Positions 1-8,297 of a DNA stretch of 64,000 nt are shown piece after piece. Both the position numbers and the translations under genes were made by a program. Origin of the DNA: Algoriphagus alkaliphilus (GTDB lineage: Bacteria; Bacteroidota; Bacteroidia; Cytophagales; Cyclobacteriaceae); assembly GCF_900103735.1 (NCBI RefSeq), contig NZ_FMXE01000005.1:1-64000 (forward strand), in the 5' to 3' direction. Numbering within the stretch: position 1 is the first letter of the stretch; each line of letters starts with the position of its first letter. The notes under the pieces are model-generated. The model was not told the DNA's origin, ran no database searches, and was given only the letters and a program-made list of their open reading frames with translations.

Positions 1-32
1 AGTAAATATACTATTATAAAATCATAAAAAAT

Positions 33-233
33 ATGGGCTATAAAGTTAAAATTCAAAGAGTTGAAAGAGGAAAAACCAGTTCCTATTATATCAATTTTCC
101 TGCGGCTCTGGCAGAGTCTTGTGATATAGAAAAAGCAGAAGAATTGGAATGGGAGATAGAGGACAGGAATACCTTTGTTTTGAAAAGGGTAATTAAAAAA
201 GAATCATTTCTGAAGAAGAAGGCTAAAAAATAA
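33..233 (+). CDS. Small AbrB/SpoVT-like DNA-binding protein
   Basis: A 66-residue basic protein. The pattern KVKIQRVERG, then YYINFP (residues 18-23), ALAE, and EELEWEIEDRNTFVLKRV is the beta-strand/short-helix layout of AbrB/MazE/SpoVT swapped-hairpin DNA-binding domains; residues 55-66 are a lysine-rich tail. From memory, small proteins of this type in Bacteroidota and Chlorobi often sit beside transposase genes, but no transposase follows: the next 140 bases are AT-rich and empty. It could be an antitoxin, yet there is no toxin-sized partner inside the window. The ATG start at 33 is the only good one. The call as a DNA-binding protein is an inference from the fold signature. Confidence 0.6.
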   Translation: MGYKVKIQRVERGKTSSYYINFPAALAESCDIEKAEELEWEIEDRNTFVLKRVIKKESFLKKKAKK

Positions 234-373
234 GAGAGGAACTATCTCTCTAATAGGGGTATAAGCCTTAAGTTAACGCCAATGCCTGAAAGGGTTGAAC
301 ATTCTAGATATGGAATTACAAATTCCAAAAAATATAAAAGCATTTCGGTTTGAATATTTTTCATGTCCATGGC

Positions 374-760
374 TTAGTGATTTTCGATCTTACCGTCTTC
401 CACATGAAGGATATGAAGCAAGCGGTGAATGATGGGAGCAAAAAAGACAGCTGTAATACTCAGGAACGCAACTCCGCTGTAAAGGGCATAAAAGGAAGAG
501 AAAAGCTTGGCTCCGTTAGAAGTCATATCAGATACCGGTCCCATCCCGGTCAGAATCATACTGGCCATATGAAAACTATCAATAAGAGTAAGATCAGCAA
601 AAAACCAATATCCCAACATTCCAAACCCCACTGAGACTACTACTAAGGAAAAAGCGAACAATCCAAAGCGACTCAGGCGTATTAAAAAGGATGGAAAAGC
701 CAGTACCTTTTGGGTTTTATGTTCAAGGACCTTTTGAAAGCTTTTTTTTGAATTGTTCAT
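374..760 (-). CDS. Two-helix channel-like membrane protein with atypical pore loop
   Basis: 128 residues: a basic amphipathic N-terminus, TM1 about residues 30-54, a re-entrant-looking segment with TGMGPV at 71-76, TM2 about 86-112, and a short acidic tail (EDGKIE). This is the TM-pore-TM plan of bacterial two-TM ion channels (Ion_trans_2), and TGMGPV stands where a K+ channel has TVGYGD. The key Tyr/Phe-Gly-Asp of the selectivity filter is absent, so potassium selectivity cannot be assumed. It is a lone gene on the minus strand with no ligand-binding or RCK domain. It may instead be a simple membrane protein that only resembles a channel. Confidence 0.55.
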   Translation of the reverse strand: MNNSKKSFQKVLEHKTQKVLAFPSFLIRLSRFGLFAFSLVVVSVGFGMLGYWFFADLTLIDSFHMASMILTGMGPVSDMTSNGAKLFSSFYALYSGVAFLSITAVFFAPIIHRLLHILHVEDGKIENH

Positions 761-937
761 AAAAGGTATCAGAGTGGAAAACCTTCTTCTAAGTTAAATT
801 ATATTCCTATCGAAGTAAAAATTATACAAAGTCAATTTGAGCCCGCAATTCAATCTTTATTTCTTTCAGTTTATTTAGAAAAAAAAATGAGGGAAATAAC
901 TAACTGCTACTTTTTTAAATTCATACCGCCATTGCTT

Positions 938-1486
938 TTACTTTTTCACCAAGTTCATTTTTCCGGTTACTTCAATGGTTTCAGCAATTTTGGTAATCAC
1001 CAAAGAAGGAACCTTAATCTGATAGTCTTCAGGTTTAACCTGAAATTTAAAGTCCAGTTTAAGTTCATTTCCCGTTGAAATAAGGGTTCCTTTTACAGCT
1101 ACAGCCTTAGTGGCTCCATGAATGGTCATGCTTCCCTCTGCGGTAACAGGATAGGTTCCCGCCTTTGTCAAGTCTACCAGTTCTTTGATCTTACCTTTGA
1201 AAACCGCCGCAGGGTATTTTTCACTTTCCAGATAATTCTCATTGAAATGCTCCTGCATAAGCTTATTGGGAAAAACGAAATCAGTGATTTTCATCTGCAC
1301 AGCCAATTCCCATGAAGAGGAATTGATAATGCACCCAGACTTTTTGTTTACAGCCTCAATGGTCTCCAGCGGAGTGTCTGAATAAAATGATACCACTCCT
1401 GAGGATGTACCATATAGTACCTGTGACCATGCATCTCCCACATGAAGGAAGAAAAGTAGTGCAGAAAGAATTAGCATATTCCTCAT
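938..1486 (-). CDS. YceI-family periplasmic lipid-binding-like protein
   Basis: 182 residues with a signal peptide (cut near residue 21, after DAWS). The body has YceI lipocalin-like features: an early beta-strand with VVSFYSDTPLETIEAVNKK, the QEHFNENYLESEKYPAAVFKG block typical of YceI (normally MxxHL..FFdvekyP.a.F), then GSMTIHGATKAV and a final NLVKK strand. YceI proteins bind isoprenoid or other amphiphilic molecules in the periplasm; the ligand here is unknown. Its start overlaps the stop of the upstream DUF5777 gene by 4 bases (ATGA), so it is the last gene of a three-gene operon beginning with the Rieske protein. Confidence 0.85.
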   Translation of the reverse strand: MRNMLILSALLFFLHVGDAWSQVLYGTSSGVVSFYSDTPLETIEAVNKKSGCIINSSSWELAVQMKITDFVFPNKLMQEHFNENYLESEKYPAAVFKGKIKELVDLTKAGTYPVTAEGSMTIHGATKAVAVKGTLISTGNELKLDFKFQVKPEDYQIKVPSLVITKIAETIEVTGKMNLVKK

Positions 1487-2448
1487 TTGTCTTTGTTTTT
1501 TGCTCCTTTGTCAAAGCTGAATGTCCTGGCAATATTGAATCCGTAATAGATGTCACCATCCTCCCACGAGCCTGTTGTCTGACCGATGAAATGCCTTTCG
1601 ATCATTCCCCGTGAATTGGTGAAGTGGAGCTGAAAGACGTGCCCGCCTGTTTCGATGTCTACTCCGATGGAAATGGCATCGTGATACGGATAGGCTTTCC
1701 CGGTACTTGTCTCATAAGCTCCCGGATCAGAGAAGGCATGGTAGTATTCTCCTGAAAGCGTAAATCGTTTGGTGAGCTTGTAGCGTCCTCCAAAACCTAA
1801 GGCCCAAAGGTCATTGGGAATGGAGGGATCCTCAACTTTGTTTAAATGAAGGAAAGTTGGCATGACCTGAAGTGATAGCCTATCATTAAACTTCCGGGCA
1901 ATCAGCGCCTGACCCCAATAGGAATAGCACTCGGTATTATTGTTGAAGCGCATTTCAGAACCGGATTCCATGACATAACCCGTCTCCATTGTGTTGATCG
2001 CCCATCCTCCAAGTCCAGTCACCGTGAGGGGGAATTTGTTGGATTGCCTCAGGACCTTGTATTTGGTGTAGAGGTCATATGTTTTTTCTAGTGAACTTCT
2101 CCCCGCTCCGATTAGCCATTTGTCAGTAAGGCCATATTCAAGACCCAATCTTATTTTTGCTTCATCCAAACCAAAGAAATTGGCGATAAACCCACTGTTG
2201 ACCGCGCCAAAGCGGTGGGAAATCCAAAAGTTCAGGTGATTTTTGGATACCGTCTCGATCGTTTGCCCATTGATCAGCCGGGAAGCCTTGAAGGTTGCCA
2301 GAGTGAATGTGGGTTCCTTGGATTGCTCCTCGTCCAACATCTTCAGCAATTCATCCTGGGCCAAGGCTTTGGGAATCCAAATCATGGCCACCAGTCCTGC
2401 CAGCAAAAGAATAAGCAGAACTTTCTTTAGGGAAGGATTCAAGATCAT
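1483..2448 (-). CDS. DUF5777-family outer-membrane beta-barrel protein
   Basis: 321 residues with an N-terminal hydrophobic export signal (about residues 9-30) followed by alternating strands such as HLNFWISHRFGAVN, AKIRLGLEYGLTDKWLIGAGRS and GFGGRYKLTKRFTLSGEYYH. The sequence matches my recollection of DUF5777, a Bacteroidota barrel family of unknown role. It lies between a Rieske protein and a YceI protein with 4-base overlaps on both sides, a recurring Bacteroidota cluster that suggests a shared envelope redox or lipid-linked role. No catalytic residues are evident. A C-terminal strand ends with ARTFSF followed by a charged tail. Confidence 0.75.
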   Translation of the reverse strand: MILNPSLKKVLLILLLAGLVAMIWIPKALAQDELLKMLDEEQSKEPTFTLATFKASRLINGQTIETVSKNHLNFWISHRFGAVNSGFIANFFGLDEAKIRLGLEYGLTDKWLIGAGRSSLEKTYDLYTKYKVLRQSNKFPLTVTGLGGWAINTMETGYVMESGSEMRFNNNTECYSYWGQALIARKFNDRLSLQVMPTFLHLNKVEDPSIPNDLWALGFGGRYKLTKRFTLSGEYYHAFSDPGAYETSTGKAYPYHDAISIGVDIETGGHVFQLHFTNSRGMIERHFIGQTTGSWEDGDIYYGFNIARTFSFDKGAKNKDK

Positions 2449-2897
2449 AAGGTTACAATAAGCGTAGTGCCGCTAAATTGTGTTTGGTAGGTCTTAAGAC
2501 CTTTTGATCCTTTCGAATTCAATCCTTTTCCAGAAGTGTCAAATAAAGCCCCATGCTCTGGGCAATAAAACTCCCCGGACCTGAAGTAAACTTTCCTTTT
2601 GCCTTCATGGGAACATACCTGTGTCACTGCCGCGAATGAAGTTTCAGAAATCCTTGCGATTACAATACCACCGACGATAACATAATTTCCCACGGTATTC
2701 AGTTTGGAGTAAGTGGGGTCGTTGAGGTCGAGTGTCAATTCATTGGTATTTCCACCTGTGCCGGGAGGCAAAGTCGGATCCATGCTTTCGTTTACACAGC
2801 TACTCAGACCTGAAGCAGCGCAGTAAACTGCAAATAGAGAAGCCCCCTTCAATCCCAAGGATTTGAGGAATTCCATGCGATTCATTTTCTCATTCAT
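2445..2897 (-). CDS. Exported Rieske [2Fe-2S] protein
   Basis: 150 residues. Cluster ligands are visible as C95-x-H97 (VCSHEG) and C112-x2-H115 (CPEHGA), the CxH...CxxH layout of Rieske proteins. The N-terminus (NRMEFLKSLGLKGA, then LSSC at about C34) looks like a degenerate Tat-type signal plus lipobox, so it is probably a membrane-anchored periplasmic lipoprotein. A Pro/Gly-rich linker (residues 41-50) joins anchor to domain. It is first in an operon with the DUF5777 barrel and YceI genes (ATGA overlaps). No cytochrome b neighbour exists, so it is unlikely to be the bc1 Rieske subunit. Its electron partner is unknown. Confidence 0.85.
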   Translation of the reverse strand: MNEKMNRMEFLKSLGLKGASLFAVYCAASGLSSCVNESMDPTLPPGTGGNTNELTLDLNDPTYSKLNTVGNYVIVGGIVIARISETSFAAVTQVCSHEGKRKVYFRSGEFYCPEHGALFDTSGKGLNSKGSKGLKTYQTQFSGTTLIVTL

Positions 2898-3117
2898 AAT
2901 TTTGATGTTTAGGGTGTTAAGTAAATTTAGAGGCAGACTCCTTCAGGCTTTCTTAGCTTTTTCTTAAGATTGGCTTAAAAGAAGAATGCCTTTAAATCAT
3001 CCTTCCTTTCTATTCCAGAATTCAGGCGTTTTATAGTAGCCTAAATTGGATTTGATTAAATTTCCGGAATCCAAATTCACCTCTTCCAGTATCAAAAGGC
3101 CAATAATCCGGCAGATA

Positions 3118-3152
3118 TTTTAAAAAATACCCCCGGAAGAATCCACCGGGGC
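3118..3152 (-). terminator. Rho-independent terminator after the porin-like gene
   Basis: Read on the minus strand, a GC-rich hairpin (CCCCGG pairing with CCGGGG) is followed by a GTATTTTTT tract, about 30 bases after the stop of the porin-like gene. It would end the dab/sulP/porin transcript. Confidence 0.6.
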
Positions 3153-3181
3153 TATCGGTCAACATATCAATAAAACCTCAA

Positions 3182-4528
3182 TCAAAATGAAAACTGATAC
3201 TGCATCACCAGCATTCCCTTTCGTGGATCAGACTCGTTTTTTACCAACTTTTCAGAATTTCCTTTGGCCAAAATGGGTCGGCTTTGGTAATCCAAGGAAA
3301 GCTTGGAACGATGCCCTGCCTGAAGCCAATTGACCCCGATGTCATAGATCGTGATGGGCTTTTCTACCCGCTCATAATCTGAAACAATTAGCTGTGCATA
3401 TGGCTGAAGGGTGCTCTGTTTGCCAAGCAAATCATTTCTCATCAGGTAACCCATCTGGGCATAATAGACTTGACCCGTACCGATAAGGGGGGCATTATTT
3501 CCGGGTCCATTAAATGCCCCTTGGCTAGTAGTTCCGTTTGCCGGGTTGATGGCACCGGCATTTCTCAGGTAGTTGGGACCAAAATCATAATCGATCAGCG
3601 CTGCGTAGACCGTCAAAGCAGTACCCTTTTCTTGGTCGAGCGGCGCATCGTAGAAGACATCCAGCCCAAATTGCCTACTCGCTTGTTGGATCACAGGACT
3701 TGTCACTGTCTCACGGTATTCCGTGGCGTGATCTTGAGTAGAAAAGCCAACACCGATATTGAATACATTCTTTTTTCCCAAATATGTCCCTGTCATATAA
3801 GGTATCTGATTGCTTTCTTTCTCATGAAACTGCCAAAAGAAATATCCCTGGTAATTAACTGCGGGGGCGGATGAGCTGTAATAAGCGATATTGGTGACAT
3901 TTTCCGGTAAAGTGGGGACAGGAACCAAGGCAGTTTGAATCGGGAAAGGATTTGAAACCGATACCCGGTAGTCTAATTCGCCCAGTTTTCCTTTGGCATA
4001 AATCCCAAGCTTGCGGACAAATTGATCCGTAATGTCATTGGTGGATTCCTCAATATAGGGCAGATCCAATCCCAGAATGCTAGCTACCGAAGATGACGAA
4101 TAGCGAACCGTTCCGTTCCACCCATGAAGCCCGGCACCAAGACTGAGCTTGTATTTAACCACTGCATATTCGGCGGTGACATCATGAAGGAATAGTCCGG
4201 GTTTTCGGGCAGAAAGTGATCCAAAGCTATTGATCCCAAACTGCGTATAGACGAATACATGATCCGTAACTTGTCCCATCACCTGATAGCGAACTCTTCG
4301 AAGACCGACATCGAAGACCTGATCCTTGGCTGTCCCAACCACAGTAGAACCGGGATTCAAATCTGTATAGCGAATCCAAATTTGTCCGAGACCGGTTCCT
4401 TTTACCCAATGGGTTTTTTCCTCATTCAGAAATAGTTTGACTTCTTTTTCGGTCTGGGCAGTGGCTGAAAGAATAAATGCCATAAAAATCAGTGCTGCCA
4501 GGAGAAGGATTAGACCTATTTTTCTCAT
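3182..4528 (-). CDS. Porin-like outer-membrane beta-barrel protein
   Basis: 448 residues with a clear signal peptide (MRKIGLILLLAALIFMAF... ending SATAQ near 25). The rest is made of short amphipathic strands with aromatic ends, for example DQFVRKLGIYAKGKLGELDYRVSV and a terminal LVMQYQFSF strand ending in Phe, the usual barrel-assembly signal. It resembles phosphate-selective porin O/P-like channels of Bacteroidota. It lies 187 bases downstream of sulP, so it plausibly provides outer-membrane entry for the anion handled by SulP/DabAB; that link is inferred from position only. A perfect 9-bp inverted repeat lies in its leader. Confidence 0.65.
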   Translation of the reverse strand: MRKIGLILLLAALIFMAFILSATAQTEKEVKLFLNEEKTHWVKGTGLGQIWIRYTDLNPGSTVVGTAKDQVFDVGLRRVRYQVMGQVTDHVFVYTQFGINSFGSLSARKPGLFLHDVTAEYAVVKYKLSLGAGLHGWNGTVRYSSSSVASILGLDLPYIEESTNDITDQFVRKLGIYAKGKLGELDYRVSVSNPFPIQTALVPVPTLPENVTNIAYYSSSAPAVNYQGYFFWQFHEKESNQIPYMTGTYLGKKNVFNIGVGFSTQDHATEYRETVTSPVIQQASRQFGLDVFYDAPLDQEKGTALTVYAALIDYDFGPNYLRNAGAINPANGTTSQGAFNGPGNNAPLIGTGQVYYAQMGYLMRNDLLGKQSTLQPYAQLIVSDYERVEKPITIYDIGVNWLQAGHRSKLSLDYQSRPILAKGNSEKLVKNESDPRKGMLVMQYQFSF

Positions 4529-4561
4529 GATGGATTTTTATTTATTTGGAAAATAGGACCA

Positions 4562-4587
4562 CAAGGCACTATCCAAACAGTGCCTTG
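4562..4587. promoter_or_regulatory. Perfect 9-bp inverted repeat in the leader of the porin-like gene
   Basis: CAAGGCACT (4562-4570) and AGTGCCTTG (4579-4587) form a perfect 9-bp inverted repeat with an 8-base loop, between the sulP stop and the porin start. No U-tract follows on the minus strand, so it is not a simple terminator. It may be an RNA-stability or processing hairpin or an operator. Confidence 0.5.
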
Positions 4588-4715
4588 AAGTCAGATTTAT
4601 TCGGTGGTGATTTTGAGGCAGGAAAAGTAGCCACGACTGTCAAAGCTTGATTAGCAGTTTTCACACCACTGATCGATTGTTAGATCCTTGATTATCGGAG
4701 CGATTTCCCTTGAGT

Positions 4716-6311
4716 TCAGGATTGGATCAGTTTTCTCGATGCCAACTTATGATCCGATACCGGCTTGTGGTTTTCCAGGCCAATGATCCTGACTTGTCCC
4801 CCATTTTCTTCATACTCGTGCTGGAAATGATGCAGGTTTTCCATCACCGAGTGGTCGACCAGCTTGGTGTTTTTCAGATCGATAGTCACATTGAATCCGG
4901 CAGGAATTTCTTCCAGTTTTCGTTTGATTCCCATAAAATTTGAGAAAATGGCTGCCTTATCGATTTCTACCAGGTATTCATTATTATTAAAAGAAACCAC
5001 CGTTGGGGCCTTGAAGAAAGAATTGATAGGTGTACCATTAATGAGGTGAAGGAACATTTTCAAGACGATTCCAGCTCCAATTCCAATTAATAAATCTTCG
5101 AAAATGGTGAAGGCTATGGTCACTAAAAATATTGCCAATTGCTCTTTGCCGATTTTAAAGGTGTTGACAAATTCCTTCGGATGGGCCAGCTTAATACCTA
5201 CAGTAATCAACATCGCCGCCAAGGCAGCGTTGGGAATCAACTCAATCACAGGAGTAGCAACCAATACGAAAACAAGGATAAAAAATCCATGGAAGAAGTT
5301 TGCCCAACGGGTTTTTGCCCCATTAGTCACATTGGCAGAGCTACGGGCCACTTCAGAAATCATTGGCAAACCTCCCAAAAAGGCACTAACCGTATTTCCG
5401 ACTCCTATCGCGATCAAATCTTTATCGTTGTTGGATTTCCGCTTGAAAGGATCGGAGAGATCAATTGCTTTTACAGTCAGCAGCGATTCTAAAGTTCCGA
5501 CCAAGGCAAACATAATGACATACTTAATAAACGTACCCGTTTGGGCAATCCCCGAAAAGTCCGCATTGTACTTTACGTTTTCCACCAGATTCCCGATATG
5601 AAGCAAGGCATAGGGTGGTTCGGTGTGTGCAAAATCCATCGCCAATTCTGAGGGAATGGCAACGATTAACACCATTAATGGAGCAGGGATTTTTCCTAAT
5701 TTAAAATCCTTCAAATAGGGCCATCCCAGCATGATGGCCAAGCTGTACACGCCGATCATCGTGGCTCTCGGGTCAAAATTTGCAAAGAAGGTAGGAATCG
5801 ATTTGATCATCCCCACAATACTCATCCCCTTATAAAGTTCTGGATTGACGTCCAATAAAACAGGGATTTGCTTTACAATGATGATAATTCCAATCGCCGC
5901 TAGCATCCCGTGTATGGCGGAAAGGGGGAATATATCGGCCAATTTTCCGAGTTTAAATACACCGAATAGAATTTGAACCAGGCCAGCCACCACCATGGCT
6001 CCGAGGGCTAGTTTCCAACCTGTATCTCCGCCGCCGAATTCTGCAACAGATCCGGCTACTACCACAATCAACCCCGCCGCAGGACCTTTGATAGTCAATA
6101 GTGAACCTGAAATCAAACTGACCAGTATGCCCCCAATTATGGCAGTCACCAAGCCCATTATCGGAGGAAAATCAGAGGCTTTGGCGATACCCAAACTTAA
6201 GGGCATTGCCAAAAGAAATACTACAAATCCTGCACTGGCATCTGCTCCGAAGTTTTCAACCAGACCTTTCCAGCCGTCCTTTGGTAGTTGAAGTTTTGTT
6301 TCGCTTTTCAT
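4716..6311 (-). CDS. SulP-family inorganic anion transporter with STAS domain
   Basis: 531 residues. The N-terminal half shows the SulP core: DASAGFVVFLLAMPLSLGIAKAS, then SGSLLTIKGPAAGLIVVVAGSV and about ten to twelve hydrophobic helices (residues 25-420). The C-terminal part from about 440 (VEIDKAAIFSNFMGIKRKLEEIPAG, then VTIDLKNTKLVDHSVMENLHHF) is a STAS domain. Family members carry sulfate, bicarbonate or other anions, often with Na+. The gene lies 43 bases after dabB, so bicarbonate is the favoured substrate here, but this rests on context. Length is normal and no lesions are seen. Confidence 0.9.
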   Translation of the reverse strand: MKSETKLQLPKDGWKGLVENFGADASAGFVVFLLAMPLSLGIAKASDFPPIMGLVTAIIGGILVSLISGSLLTIKGPAAGLIVVVAGSVAEFGGGDTGWKLALGAMVVAGLVQILFGVFKLGKLADIFPLSAIHGMLAAIGIIIIVKQIPVLLDVNPELYKGMSIVGMIKSIPTFFANFDPRATMIGVYSLAIMLGWPYLKDFKLGKIPAPLMVLIVAIPSELAMDFAHTEPPYALLHIGNLVENVKYNADFSGIAQTGTFIKYVIMFALVGTLESLLTVKAIDLSDPFKRKSNNDKDLIAIGVGNTVSAFLGGLPMISEVARSSANVTNGAKTRWANFFHGFFILVFVLVATPVIELIPNAALAAMLITVGIKLAHPKEFVNTFKIGKEQLAIFLVTIAFTIFEDLLIGIGAGIVLKMFLHLINGTPINSFFKAPTVVSFNNNEYLVEIDKAAIFSNFMGIKRKLEEIPAGFNVTIDLKNTKLVDHSVMENLHHFQHEYEENGGQVRIIGLENHKPVSDHKLASRKLIQS

Positions 6312-6353
6312 TTGATATGATATTTTATGAGGAAATTCCTCTTGAATGAATGA

Positions 6354-8297
6354 TTAGAATGAGGTTTTTATTTGCGTTTTATTCGCAATCATTTTGACAG
6401 TACTAAACTGCCAAAAAGATAAAATCCCAGGCTTTGCCGGATCCTTTTTGTAACCGGTAAGTTTTGCTCCCAGAAACAAGCGCGCAAAGATTCTCACAGA
6501 AGCAATACCTTCCATGACAAAGGCCAGCGCTGCAAGAAATGCCAAAAGGTATTGATCTTGATGGATATGGCTGAAGAGCAAATCCTCACCTATAAACGTA
6601 GGCGAAAGTGGAAATCCCATCAGGCCAAGCGAGCTGATCAAAAAACCAAAAGCCAACATCGGGTGCCGACTCACATAGCCTTGGTATTCAAATAATCCCT
6701 TCTGCCCGAGGGAATTTTTCATCCGTGAAATAATCAGAAGACCTGAAAACCCAAAAACAAGTACACCACTGAGGTACATGGCAATTTCTTCAGCGGAGAA
6801 TTTTTCATTTTCTGCAATTGCCAAGACCATCCAGAAATGGTTCATCATCAAAAATGTCCAGCTCAACCTTGCGGATTTTCGTTCGGAAAATGACTTGAGA
6901 ACCATCAGCAGGGCTATAAATGCAAAGAGCGGCGGTAGCAGTCTGTGCAACTCCGGGGGGACTTTATATCCAATAAGCAAGAGTCCCATTCCGATTAAGT
7001 AGCTTGGTACAAAATAAAACAGGACAGTTCGATAGCTTAAGAAGTCAAGTCTATGACCTAGTCTCTTCAATGGATTGAAAATAAGCCGATTGATCAGTCG
7101 ATCAAGATTCCATTCTTTTAGACTCCAGATATAAAATGAGATCTGAAGTTTATTCCAAATGCCGGTTTTATTATGGAATTGCTTTGGCACGAAGCCATAA
7201 AACTGCTCTCGAATCAAGTAGCTGACTACTGAGGGAGAAACCAAAAGCTGGTAGGTTCTTAAGAAAGCATTTCCGGCAAAATGGATCAATACGAGCACTT
7301 CCAAGCCAGCGGCAACCTCAATAAACATGATCCCGATTTGAGTCAGAGAAGCATAACCTATTTGGGTTTTGACAGAAGTCTGAACACGGGCGATCATTGT
7401 GGAAAAGACTGCCGTCATAAGGCCAATTAATCCGATCAGAACTCGCACGACAAGTTGATTTTCCCAAAAAGGAAATGTCCTGAGCAAAAGAAATACCCCC
7501 AAGTGAACAGACAGCGATCCATAGAAAATCGCCGAAGAAGGAGTCGGACCCTCCATTGCTCGGGGCAACCAAGAGGAAAATGGAAATTGGGCAGATTTGG
7601 CAGCAGCGGCCAAAAGCAACATCAATGCAATGAACAAACCGATTCCAGAGTGGCCTGCCAAATGTTCCGATACTAATTCGGAATTATTAAGCTTGAGAAA
7701 GGTGATGTTTTCATGCCAAAGATGATGACTGGCCCACATCGCCAAAATCAACCCGACGTCTCCGATCCGATAAATAGAAAAAACTTTGATTGCATTTTTT
7801 GTCGGTAGGTAATTCTCCCGATAAAAGGCAATCAACAGGAAAGAAGATAAACCCAAGATCTCCCAACCTATGAATAAGGTTTCGAAATTTCCTGCCAAAA
7901 CAGTGATATTGAAACCCAGGTAAAAGAACAAAACAGTGTTGAAAAACCGTTTGTAGCCACTTTCCCTATGAAGGTAATAGCGACTGTAGAAAGTGATCAA
8001 AAAGGTTAACAATGCGCCTATAACCACATACACGGCGCCGACCCGGTCAAAGAAAAAGTCTACCAAAAACTCAAAGTGGTCGTTTCGATATAGGACAAAT
8101 TCCTTGAGATTAAGCGCCTGAAATCCCTGAATACTCCAGAACACCAAGAAAACCAGGACACTCATCAAGTTAAACCCTGCCGTGAAAAAGGCTACTCTGG
8201 AGAGCAGTTTCTCCTTATACTCCGGCACCATAAGACTCACCAAAAAGCCAACGAGAGGTATCCCAATCATTAACTGAATCCAATTTTGAAGTTCCAT
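6354..8297 (-). CDS. dabB: DabB, proton-conducting subunit of the DAB inorganic-carbon pump
   Basis: 647 residues, about 14-16 TM helices, related to the NuoL/MrpA proton-channel family: LLTFLITFYSRYYLHRESGYKRFF, GWEILGLSSFLLIAFYR and the AAAAKSAQFPFSSWLPRAMEGPTPSSAIFYGSL block carry the conserved Lys and Glu of these channels. The ATG at 8297 shares one base with the dabA stop (TGATG), showing tight coupling; a TTG one codon upstream is less likely. In characterised systems DabB uses the proton motive force to drive CO2-to-bicarbonate conversion by DabA. Its pairing with a DUF2309 gene makes the assignment secure relative to respiratory NuoL. Confidence 0.92.
   Translation of the reverse strand: MELQNWIQLMIGIPLVGFLVSLMVPEYKEKLLSRVAFFTAGFNLMSVLVFLVFWSIQGFQALNLKEFVLYRNDHFEFLVDFFFDRVGAVYVVIGALLTFLITFYSRYYLHRESGYKRFFNTVLFFYLGFNITVLAGNFETLFIGWEILGLSSFLLIAFYRENYLPTKNAIKVFSIYRIGDVGLILAMWASHHLWHENITFLKLNNSELVSEHLAGHSGIGLFIALMLLLAAAAKSAQFPFSSWLPRAMEGPTPSSAIFYGSLSVHLGVFLLLRTFPFWENQLVVRVLIGLIGLMTAVFSTMIARVQTSVKTQIGYASLTQIGIMFIEVAAGLEVLVLIHFAGNAFLRTYQLLVSPSVVSYLIREQFYGFVPKQFHNKTGIWNKLQISFYIWSLKEWNLDRLINRLIFNPLKRLGHRLDFLSYRTVLFYFVPSYLIGMGLLLIGYKVPPELHRLLPPLFAFIALLMVLKSFSERKSARLSWTFLMMNHFWMVLAIAENEKFSAEEIAMYLSGVLVFGFSGLLIISRMKNSLGQKGLFEYQGYVSRHPMLAFGFLISSLGLMGFPLSPTFIGEDLLFSHIHQDQYLLAFLAALAFVMEGIASVRIFARLFLGAKLTGYKKDPAKPGILSFWQFSTVKMIANKTQIKTSF

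Noticed and set aside
6354..8297. Reading DabB as NADH dehydrogenase subunit NuoL
   Set aside because: It is not in a nuo cluster and shares one base with a DUF2309 (DabA) gene, which defines the DAB pair.
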